Assembly (NCBI GenBank): GCA_016201195.1
Contig: JACQDI010000525.1
Span: forward strand, 1-6,094
Source: Acidobacteriota bacterium
Lineage (GTDB): Bacteria; Acidobacteriota; Terriglobia; Bryobacterales; JACQDG01
Reading direction: 5' to 3'
Length of the DNA: 6,094 nucleotides
Shown here: one piece after another, positions 1 through 6,041 of the stretch
How the letters are laid out: the number at the start of each line of letters is the position of its first letter
How positions within the stretch are numbered: position 1 is the first letter of the stretch
The notes under the pieces: generated by a model
What the model saw: the letters and a program-made list of their open reading frames with translations, nothing else
Told to the model about the DNA's origin: nothing
The model's database searches: none
Position numbers and translations under genes: made by a program

Positions 1-100
1 CAGCTTCCTGCAGCAGGAGCCGGCGACCGTCGATCGTTGAACGGCTCGTCCAAGCTGACAGCCTGATAGCAAGTCGCGGCTCGCAGACTCGGCGCCGCCT

Positions 101-3100
101 TTACTGCACCGCCACCGTCACCACGTTGCTCTCCTGTCCCCCCGCGCGGATCACCAGGCGGGCGGCGGCGTTGGGAGCCAGCGACGCCGGGATCAGGACA
201 TTCACTTGATAAAGTCCCGCGAAGCCGGGGGCGAGGCCGGCGAACAGCACCTGGGCGGGCTGGCCGTCGAGGGTGGCGGTGACGGTGGCCGTGGCCCGCA
301 AGAGGGGCGAAGCAGGAGCCGGGGAGCCGGTGGTGACCGAGGGGGCGACCGCGCCCAGGCCCGTGGTATACACCTGCAATACAGTGTTGCGGAGGGCGGG
401 GCTCAAGGTCGTGTTCAGCGCGAAATCCTGGTTGAGAACGGCGCCGGCATTGTCGGGAAAGAGAGTGAAAATGCCGGGGGCGGCCTCGTCAAGGGTGATG
501 TCGAACCGGACCGTGCCGAATTTAGAGGTCACTTCCACCGGTTGTGTGCCGGGGCTCAAGCCGAACGGCAGTTGCAGGTTGGCCTGGAAAGGAAGCACAA
601 ACAACAGCGGGGCAGGCTGGCCGCCGACACTGATGCTGAGTCCCCCGAGGGTGGTGGGCCAGAACCGCAGGGGCAGGGTCAGCGCCTCAGCTAGGCCCGA
701 GCCGAACAGCGATGCCAGCGATCCGGGAGCAAGCCTCGCCCCGAAGCCGGCCGCGTTTCGCATTCCCGCGGCCGAAGCGGTGAGAGTCTGCGCCGTCACC
801 GCGAAGGAAGCCGGATCGGGATCGATCCGGAAGACGCCGGGGCCCAGCGGAGGGGAAACCGCCGGACCGCGGACCACCACTCCGCCTGCTGCCGCGCTCA
901 TCTGGTACTGCGGGGCGCCGCCGTCCAGGTACCAGAGATCGGCGGTATCGCTGCCGCTCAGAACCGCGTATTCGTCGAACGCCGCCAGCGCCGGCATGCT
1001 GACCCGATACGCCCGCCCGCCAATGCCCGTGACGCGCAACGCGGCCGCGCCGGGGCCGTGAACCAGGAAGCCGCGGGGCGAGCGCGGTTCCAGGCGCAGC
1101 CGCAGCCCATGCAGCAGCGTGGCCGTCCAGTCATGACCCAGGGCCGTGAAGCCGTTCAGGTATTCGTTCAGGCTGGTCCGGTTCCAGTCGGGGCTCGGAT
1201 CGTAAATCAGAATGGAGCCATCCGGCCCGACGCCGGTCGCCACCACGTAGTGGGCGCCGCGGTCCTGGCCCGCGGAGCCGAGCAACAGCCCGAGCAGTAC
1301 CGGACGCCGCTGGTTCAACGAATCGCGGATCGTGAGCGGGTCGGCGGACACCGTCTCGAAATCCGCCGCGTCGGAAACAAAGCCCAGGGCGCGGGGCAAG
1401 TTGAGGACCAGCTCCGCGCGGCCGTTGAGGGTGAAGGGAAGGTAGCCGCCGTCCAGCAGGAACTGGTTGAGCGTGGCCGGCTCCGCCAGTGCGGTCTTCG
1501 AAGCCAGCTCGCCTCGATCCTGGTAATACCGAAACAGCGCAGCCAGCGCCGTCAGCAGGCTGCCCTTCTTGTGGATGCTGGCCGCGCCGTTGCCCACCTT
1601 GAGATCGTCGATCGACTGGCGGAAGGTGGGGAAGCTCGTCAGGCGGCCGTCTTCCGCGCGGGCGCTGAAGGTGACAGTCCGGTTAGCAGCCTCGGCCGTG
1701 GCCAGCACCAACCCGGTCGAAAGGGGCAAGCGCAGCCGGGCCCGGGCAAAGCCGTCGGCATCGGTTGAGGTTTCGCCCGGCGTGGCGGCGGCCCCGGCGA
1801 TCGAGCCGAACGTCACGCGCGCGCCGGCGATCGGGACCCCCGCTTCGTCGGTCAGGCGAACCACCAGCGGTTGCGCCGCCTCGCTACCGGGCAGACCGCT
1901 CTGGTTGTCCCCGGTGAACTTGGCCAACTGGTAGCGCACTTCCTCGGCGGTCCTGATCCGGTAGGTCGCCTCCGCGCGGTCGGTTCCCGCCGCGTCGCGC
2001 GCCGTAACGCGGTAGACCCCGGCGGTGGCTCCGGGGCGTATCTGCTGGTCCCACCAGTATGCGCCCGTGGACGGCGTCACCTCAAAATCAGGCTGGGAGG
2101 TGATGGAAACCGCCAGCTTGCGCCCCGGCGTAAAGCCGTTGATCGAGATGCGCACCCGGCCCCCGATCGGAACCTGGCTGGGAAGGATGGTCACCGCCGG
2201 CGTCCGGGCGGCGAGATGCTCTACCGCCTCGGCGTCTCCGGCGGCGAAGTCGATCGAGCCACCCTCGAAATTCTGCTGCGTTCGGCCTCCGGAGGCGAAG
2301 GCATCCGAAATGGGCAAGCCCAGCACGCCCGAGGCGCCGCTTAGGCGCAGATAGCGGGCCAGAATCAGCCCGCTCACAAAGTACGCCTGGCCGGCGCGAG
2401 ACCCCGAGGTGAAGCCGTAGATGGCGCCGTTGGCGAACGCCTGAGAAACGCCGGCGGAGCCGAACGGTGTGGGGGCAGGCGCGGCCACCTCGGCAGAGGG
2501 CAGCCCGGCGGGGCCGCTCTCGTAGTTGAGTGCCGCCCATTTTCGGCTGATGGGTGCGCCCACCAGGGTGGGCGGCGAGCCCGCCAGTGCGTAGTTGTTT
2601 TCGAAAAGCTGACGCCCGGCCGCGTTGGAGTCCGAGGTGGCGAAACCGAGCGGGCCGACCACTCCCCCCAGGTCCGCGTAGCGCGCCAGCCGCTGCCCGC
2701 TGACCACAAAGGCCTGGGCCGACGCGTCCGCCTTCACCACCAGCAGGCGGCCCAGCGTGGCCGGCGTCAAGGCGGTAAGCTCCTGGACGTAGCCTGCACC
2801 CAGCCGCCGCACGGGATTATCGGCAGGCAGCCGTGCGGCGATGTTGTTGCGTGCCAGCGCGTCCAGCATCGCCTGCCGCACCGCCGAGTTGGGAGCGCCT
2901 TCTCCGACCAGGCAGCAGGCGGAGGTGACCGTGATGCGCAGTGTGCCGCTCGATACACCGCTCGAGAAGGCGACCACGTTGGCGAATCCGGGACCCACCG
3001 CCCGCAGCGTGGCGGTTGCCCCGCTGGCCTGGATCTGGATCACCGACTGGTTGCTGGTCGTCCAGCTCACCGGCTGATTCGTGAGGGGGTTCCCCAGGTT

Positions 3101-4000
3101 GTCGAAGACAGTCGCCGTCCGCTGGATGATGTTGCCCACCTGCAACGTGACCGGCGCGGCGTCCATCACCACCGAGAGAACCGGCGCGTGCGCCTCGGCG
3201 GGTTGATTCGAACCGGGTACATAGTCTACATACCCGCCCTCGAAGTTTTGCCGCTGCCGCCCCGAGAAAGGAAACTCATCGCCGATCGGATAGCCCAGGA
3301 AGGAGCCAATCTGCCCGAGTTCGTTATACTTTGCGTAAATCGTGCCGGAAACCGTGTAGACCTGGTCTTTCCGGCTTCCGGATGTGATCTGCACCACCAT
3401 GCCACCCTGGAAATCCTGCTGCGTCCCGGTGGTGGAGAAGCGGGACGTAGTGTCGTGCTCCTGGTCGATCGGCAACCCCAGCGCCGGGGTGATCCGCCAG
3501 CGGCTTACGTAAGGGTCCTTGATGTAAAACGATTGTCCGGCGAGCGAGCCGTTTTGGACATAGATCAAGACGTAGCCGCTGTCGAAATTCTGCTGGACGC
3601 TGGACGCCGCGTCGACCACCGACACCAGGCCGGGAATGGGGTCGGAAACAGGAAACCCAACGTTGCCGCTGAAGCTTCCGATGGCTGTGTGCAGAGCCAG
3701 GATCTGGCAGCACATCTGGTAGGCGGCCTCCGCGCTGTCGGGCTTGGCCAGGACGTAGCTGCCCTGCGTGGGGTCGAGCGGGTCAAAGTCCTGGACGTAT
3801 CCCGGCCCGTTGCGATGCACCTTGTCCTTCGGAGGCAACACGACGGAGGTGGAAAATGTCCCGCGAGCAAAGGCTTGCAGGAAGTAGCCAAGGATGGCCG
3901 AGGTCGGAGATCCGTCGCCCGGACCGCTGGCCTGCGCCAGCAACAGGCCGGTCACCATGGCCGCCAAGGCGGCCCAGACCCCGCGAAAACTCCAGCGCAT
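101..4000 (-). CDS. Secreted modular protein: duplicated LGFP module, Ig-like domains, C39-like pseudopeptidase, TIGR03437 C-terminus
   Basis: This 1299-residue protein is predicted to be exported. The ATG at 4000 was chosen because it opens a signal peptide: Arg2 and Arg6, a hydrophobic core about 8-21, then AQA before Ser25. The frame stays open upstream, but only over ATPase coding sequence. The Shine-Dalgarno sequence is weak (GGGG 11 nt upstream). Domains read by eye: module 1 (31-275) with LGFP-type repeats; BIG2-like Ig (274-358); module 2 (369-604), a diverged copy of module 1; Ig-like (601-682); Big_1-like (688-781); C39-like papain fold (787-970); an unassigned stretch (971-1077); TIGR03437-type domain (1078-1299, with VAPS/LAPGF and GLYQVNV motifs). 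In the C39-like part Q795, H917 and D934 are present, but Ser814 stands where the catalytic Cys belongs, so peptidase activity is doubtful. The whole protein has four Cys, as two CC pairs (97-98, 362-363). LGFP repeats are known mainly from actinobacterial cell-envelope proteins, which suggests envelope binding here. The true ligand is unknown. Confidence 0.9.
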   Translation of the reverse strand: MRWSFRGVWAALAAMVTGLLLAQASGPGDGSPTSAILGYFLQAFARGTFSTSVVLPPKDKVHRNGPGYVQDFDPLDPTQGSYVLAKPDSAEAAYQMCCQILALHTAIGSFSGNVGFPVSDPIPGLVSVVDAASSVQQNFDSGYVLIYVQNGSLAGQSFYIKDPYVSRWRITPALGLPIDQEHDTTSRFSTTGTQQDFQGGMVVQITSGSRKDQVYTVSGTIYAKYNELGQIGSFLGYPIGDEFPFSGRQRQNFEGGYVDYVPGSNQPAEAHAPVLSVVMDAAPVTLQVGNIIQRTATVFDNLGNPLTNQPVSWTTSNQSVIQIQASGATATLRAVGPGFANVVAFSSGVSSGTLRITVTSACCLVGEGAPNSAVRQAMLDALARNNIAARLPADNPVRRLGAGYVQELTALTPATLGRLLVVKADASAQAFVVSGQRLARYADLGGVVGPLGFATSDSNAAGRQLFENNYALAGSPPTLVGAPISRKWAALNYESGPAGLPSAEVAAPAPTPFGSAGVSQAFANGAIYGFTSGSRAGQAYFVSGLILARYLRLSGASGVLGLPISDAFASGGRTQQNFEGGSIDFAAGDAEAVEHLAARTPAVTILPSQVPIGGRVRISINGFTPGRKLAVSITSQPDFEVTPSTGAYWWDQQIRPGATAGVYRVTARDAAGTDRAEATYRIRTAEEVRYQLAKFTGDNQSGLPGSEAAQPLVVRLTDEAGVPIAGARVTFGSIAGAAATPGETSTDADGFARARLRLPLSTGLVLATAEAANRTVTFSARAEDGRLTSFPTFRQSIDDLKVGNGAASIHKKGSLLTALAALFRYYQDRGELASKTALAEPATLNQFLLDGGYLPFTLNGRAELVLNLPRALGFVSDAADFETVSADPLTIRDSLNQRRPVLLGLLLGSAGQDRGAHYVVATGVGPDGSILIYDPSPDWNRTSLNEYLNGFTALGHDWTATLLHGLRLRLEPRSPRGFLVHGPGAAALRVTGIGGRAYRVSMPALAAFDEYAVLSGSDTADLWYLDGGAPQYQMSAAAGGVVVRGPAVSPPLGPGVFRIDPDPASFAVTAQTLTASAAGMRNAAGFGARLAPGSLASLFGSGLAEALTLPLRFWPTTLGGLSISVGGQPAPLLFVLPFQANLQLPFGLSPGTQPVEVTSKFGTVRFDITLDEAAPGIFTLFPDNAGAVLNQDFALNTTLSPALRNTVLQVYTTGLGAVAPSVTTGSPAPASPLLRATATVTATLDGQPAQVLFAGLAPGFAGLYQVNVLIPASLAPNAAARLVIRAGGQESNVVTVAVQ
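2189..2896 (-). repeat. LGFP-containing module, copy 2 (residues 369-604)
   Basis: This second copy follows copy 1 landmark by landmark: SAVRQAMLDALARN, then GAGYVQEL (401-408), the core LGFATSD (451-457), a degenerate middle repeat around AGLPSAE (498-504), then TSGSRAGQAYFVSG (531-544) and LGLPISDAF (560-568), ending with QQNFEGGSIDF (575-585). Copy 1 has TSGSRKDQVYTVSG and RQNFEGGYVDY at the equivalent places. The middle LGFP repeat is the most eroded. The BIG2-like Ig domain (DNA 2927-3181) separates the copies. Confidence 0.75.
3176..3910 (-). repeat. LGFP-containing module, copy 1 (residues 31-275)
   Basis: This is the first copy of a ~240-residue unit within the secreted protein. It starts with a helical-looking segment (SAILGYFLQAFARG), passes through GPGYVQDF (65-72) and reaches three LGFP-type repeats near residues 104-147, 165-205 and 224-261. 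Their cores are VGFPVSD, LGLPIDQ and LGYPIGD, each followed by a Gln-Phe or Asn-Phe/Gly-Gly turn such as QNFEGGYVDY. The homology to copy 2 is visible by eye in protein sequence; at the DNA level the copies are strongly diverged, so the duplication is old. Confidence 0.75.
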
Positions 4001-4038
4001 TAGAAGTGTAACCCCAATCCCGCCAAAAGGTTGTGTGT

Positions 4039-4093
4039 GATCGTGGATCGTAGGCCCAAGGCGTCCACCATTCCCGGTCCACCAGCCACGATC
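4039..4093 (-). repeat. Inverted and direct repeats in the ATPase-surface protein gap
   Basis: The 101-bp gap between the exporter ATPase and the large secreted-protein gene contains a perfect 8-bp inverted repeat, gatcgtgg at 4039-4046 and ccacgatc at 4086-4093, separated by 39 bp. Between the arms, gtccacca occurs twice as a direct repeat (4063-4070 and 4077-4084). There is no T-run, so this is not an ordinary intrinsic terminator. It could be an operator, an RNA structure ahead of the large gene, or chance. The repeats are directly visible; the function is unknown. Confidence 0.35.
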
Positions 4094-4101
4094 CAGACGC
4101 T

Positions 4102-4839
4102 TCAGACCCCGACTCGGGCCGGAGCGTTGCGGTATTCGGCGACCACCTCGGCGGCGGGGCCGTCGCGGCGGACGCGCCCCAGCTCCAGCCAGACCGCCCG
4201 CCGGCAAAGGCTCTCCACCGCCCCAGCGGAGTGCGAGACGAACAGCAGCGTCTTGCCCTGGCGGCGAAAGTCTTCGATCCTGTCCACGCACTTCTTTTGA
4301 AATTCCTGGTCGCCCACCGACAGCACTTCATCGAGCACCAGGATGTCGGGGTCCAGATGAATGGCCACCGAAAAGCCGAGCCGGGCCATCATGCCGCTCG
4401 AGTAGGTGCGCAGCGGCTCGTCGATAAAGTCCGGAATGCCGGCAAACTCCACGATCGAGTCCAGGCGCGCCTGCACCATCGCGCGATTGTAGCCAAGCAG
4501 GGCGGCGTTGAGGTGGATGTTTTCGCGGCCGGTCAGGTCGGGGTGAAACCCGGATCCCAGCTCGAGCAGTGCGGCAGCGCGGCCCCGCTGGATTACAGTG
4601 CCCTCGGTGGGCGAGGTGACGCCCACGACGATGCTCAGCAGCGTGCTCTTGCCGGCGCCGTTCGCGCCGATGATGCCCACCGCTTCGCCCGCCTCGATCC
4701 GCAGATTCACGTCGCGCAGCGCCCAGAACGACACCCGCTCCCGGCGCCGCAACTTGCCCGCCACCCGCTCCGCCAGCAGTTGCCGCTTGTGGTGCAGGAA
4801 GTACCGCTTGCCGACGCTTTCCAGTTCGATCAGGGTCAC
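4102..4839 (-). CDS. ABC transporter ATPase, polysaccharide export (Wzt/TagH/KpsT type)
   Basis: This 245-residue nucleotide-binding subunit drives the permease encoded just upstream. It shows Walker A GANGAGKST (58-66), the signature YSSGM (146-150), Walker B DILVLDE (165-171), D-loop SVGD (174-177) and switch His H203. The segment LLELGSGFHPDLTGREN (91-107) is the form seen in polysaccharide exporters. Aligned by eye, the usual Q-loop Gln falls on L94, with E93 beside it. The protein ends soon after the nucleotide-binding domain, so it lacks the ~150-200-residue carbohydrate-binding extension of long Wzt proteins. It therefore resembles the short Wzt/KpsT/TagH class that does not read a terminal sugar cap. 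The start codon is GTG, sharing GTGA with the permease stop; AGAGG lies 14 nt upstream, a long spacing, so coupling probably aids initiation. No glycosyltransferase gene is visible in the window. Confidence 0.93.
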   Translation of the reverse strand: MTLIELESVGKRYFLHHKRQLLAERVAGKLRRRERVSFWALRDVNLRIEAGEAVGIIGANGAGKSTLLSIVVGVTSPTEGTVIQRGRAAALLELGSGFHPDLTGRENIHLNAALLGYNRAMVQARLDSIVEFAGIPDFIDEPLRTYSSGMMARLGFSVAIHLDPDILVLDEVLSVGDQEFQKKCVDRIEDFRRQGKTLLFVSHSAGAVESLCRRAVWLELGRVRRDGPAAEVVAEYRNAPARVGV

Positions 4840-5603
4840 ACGTAGTCCGCAAACCTCTTTTTCAGCCGCCCGAACAGCACAAAACCGAAGAGCAGCGAGC
4901 CGAACGAAACCAGAGTCAGCTTGATCATCAGCGAGTGGAGCGGCGACCTCGCCTCCAGCAGGATCATGCGGCAGGCCTGTACCACTGCCGCCACCGGATT
5001 CAATTCATAGAACACCACGAAGTCCTTCGGGACCTGGTCATGAGAGTAGAAGATGGGAACCATCCAGAACAGGACCAGGTTGGCCGACTCCACCACGTAG
5101 CGAATGTCTCTGTAGTAAACATCCAGCGCCGAGAAGGCCAGAGCCAGGCCGCACACGAAGACGATCTCCAGCCCGAACACTACCGGCAGCCAGAACCAGT
5201 GCCGGTTGATGGCCCCGCCAAACCAGAACATCAGCAGCATCAGCAATATTAACTGGATCGCGAAGTGGATCACGTTTCCCAGCACCACCGAGATGGGAAT
5301 CACCTCGCGGTGAAAACGCACTTTCTTCACCAGGGCCGCGTTGTCCAGAATCGAGTTGGTGCCGCTGGCCCAGGCCAGGCTGAAAAAATTGAACGGCACC
5401 AGCCCGATCAGCAGGAAGACCGGGAAATTGTGGATCTTGGTCGGAAACACCCTGGTAAAGACGTAGCTCAGCACGGCCATCATGATCAACGGATTCATCA
5501 GCGACCAGAAAATGCCCAGCGACATGTTCCGGTAGCGGACTTTGAAGTCCTTGGCGATCAGGTTGTAAAGAATATACAGATGATCGTGCGACGTGGTGGA
5601 CAT
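4836..5603 (-). CDS. ABC-2 type polysaccharide export permease (Wzm/TagG/RfbA type)
   Basis: This 255-residue inner-membrane protein has the size and layout of the permease half of ABC exporters that flip O-antigen, capsule or teichoic-acid-like chains to the periplasm. The N-terminal amphipathic segment KDFKVRYRNMSLGIFWSLMN (residues 18-37) is typical of the family. About six hydrophobic segments follow, near residues 31-51, 61-80, 103-128, 136-160, 171-187 and 225-245. The family-like motif YYRDIRYV (163-170) and the Asn-Pro pair at 202-203 are also present. The C-terminus is short and basic (LKKRFADYV). Its stop codon overlaps the start of the ATPase gene by 4 nt, so the two halves are almost certainly made together as a 2+2 transporter. 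The ATG at 5603 has no clear Shine-Dalgarno sequence, so re-initiation after the PIN gene or a near-leaderless message is possible. The exported polymer cannot be told from this sequence. Confidence 0.92.
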   Translation of the reverse strand: MSTTSHDHLYILYNLIAKDFKVRYRNMSLGIFWSLMNPLIMMAVLSYVFTRVFPTKIHNFPVFLLIGLVPFNFFSLAWASGTNSILDNAALVKKVRFHREVIPISVVLGNVIHFAIQLILLMLLMFWFGGAINRHWFWLPVVFGLEIVFVCGLALAFSALDVYYRDIRYVVESANLVLFWMVPIFYSHDQVPKDFVVFYELNPVAAVVQACRMILLEARSPLHSLMIKLTLVSFGSLLFGFVLFGRLKKRFADYV

Positions 5604-5615
5604 CTGAGGGTGAAG

Positions 5616-6041
5616 CTACATTGTATCAAACGGGACCAGGACGAAAGCCCGGCCGTGCTTGGGTCGAACCGCGCGGAAATGCCTTTGGTCCACGGTGAGG
5701 ATCCGGTCCACCCTCAGCCGCTCGGCGGTGGCGATCACGGCGGCATCGGCCAGTCCCAGGTCGAGATCACGATGCTGCGCCAGCAGCTCTCGGCAGCGGG
5801 CCAGGTCCTGGCTGGTGAAGGCTTCGAGGGTGTAGCTTCCGCTGGAAATACCTTCGAGAAAATCGAGTTCCGCGTCGACCCCGATGAATTCGCGGAGCAG
5901 ATAGTCAATCTCGGCGAGAATCGCCGTGGGGACGATAATCGGCCCGCGGCAATTCTCGATCGCCTTCGCTACCACTCGGTGATATTTGTCTTGGGCATCG
6001 TAAAGCGCGTACAAGGCGCCGGAATCGGCAACTACGGCCAT
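5616..6041 (-). CDS. PIN-domain ribonuclease, VapC-type toxin
   Basis: This is a complete 141-residue protein of normal size for a single PIN domain. PIN toxins of the VapC type are Mg2+-dependent endoribonucleases that cut tRNA, rRNA or mRNA in the cytoplasm and are held inactive by an antitoxin encoded beside them. The expected acidic residues are visible: D6 in VADSG at the N-terminus, E44 in AEIDYL, D94 and D99 in DLGLADA, and D118 in TVDQRHF near the end. The active site therefore looks intact. The ATG start is supported by AGGGAG 5 nt upstream and by the 10-nt overlap with the upstream reading frame. The stop is only 12 nt from the exporter permease start and in the same frame. PIN family membership is very likely. 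The toxin role depends on the incomplete upstream gene being an antitoxin, and the RNA target is unknown. Confidence 0.88.
   Translation of the reverse strand: MAVVADSGALYALYDAQDKYHRVVAKAIENCRGPIIVPTAILAEIDYLLREFIGVDAELDFLEGISSGSYTLEAFTSQDLARCRELLAQHRDLDLGLADAAVIATAERLRVDRILTVDQRHFRAVRPKHGRAFVLVPFDTM
5620..5628 (-). promoter_or_regulatory. Candidate extended -10 promoter for the exporter operon
   Basis: TGATACAAT on the minus strand matches an extended -10 element: TG, one base, then five of six positions of TATAAT. It stands out in GC-rich surroundings and lies in the last codons of the PIN gene, 16 nt before the permease ATG. No convincing -35 element is present at the usual distance, which extended -10 promoters can tolerate. 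Transcription from it would begin about 8-10 nt before the ATG, leaving almost no leader. The same bases encode toxin residues, so chance is a real alternative. Confidence 0.3.

Noticed and set aside
1..40. End of a possible plus-strand gene (SFLQQEPATVDR, then TGA)
   Set aside because: Twelve codons are too few to judge, and another plus frame also stays open to a stop at 64-66. Nothing favours either.
17..82. Possible terminator downstream of the large gene: arms 17-27 and 73-82 pair with one bulge
   Set aside because: The arms are 45 nt apart and no T-run follows, so it does not qualify as an intrinsic terminator.
273..1768. Long plus-strand open frames (273-1061 and 1058-1768)
   Set aside because: They lie antisense to the large gene, whose domains are recognisable. 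The translations are low-complexity, Arg/Gln/Gly/Ala-rich and show no family motif.
3188..4003. 271-codon plus-strand open frame
   Set aside because: It is antisense to the signal peptide and first LGFP module of the large gene, with no recognisable protein features.
4001..4020. TACACT as a -10 box just upstream of the large gene
   Set aside because: It lies only 5 nt before the ATG and has no -35 partner at 16-18 nt.
4001..4291. 97-codon N-terminal extension of the large secreted protein, starting at 4291
   Set aside because: It overlaps the end of the ATPase gene in another frame, is rich in Arg/Gly/Pro as GC-rich shadow sequence is, and would bury the clear signal peptide that starts at 4000.
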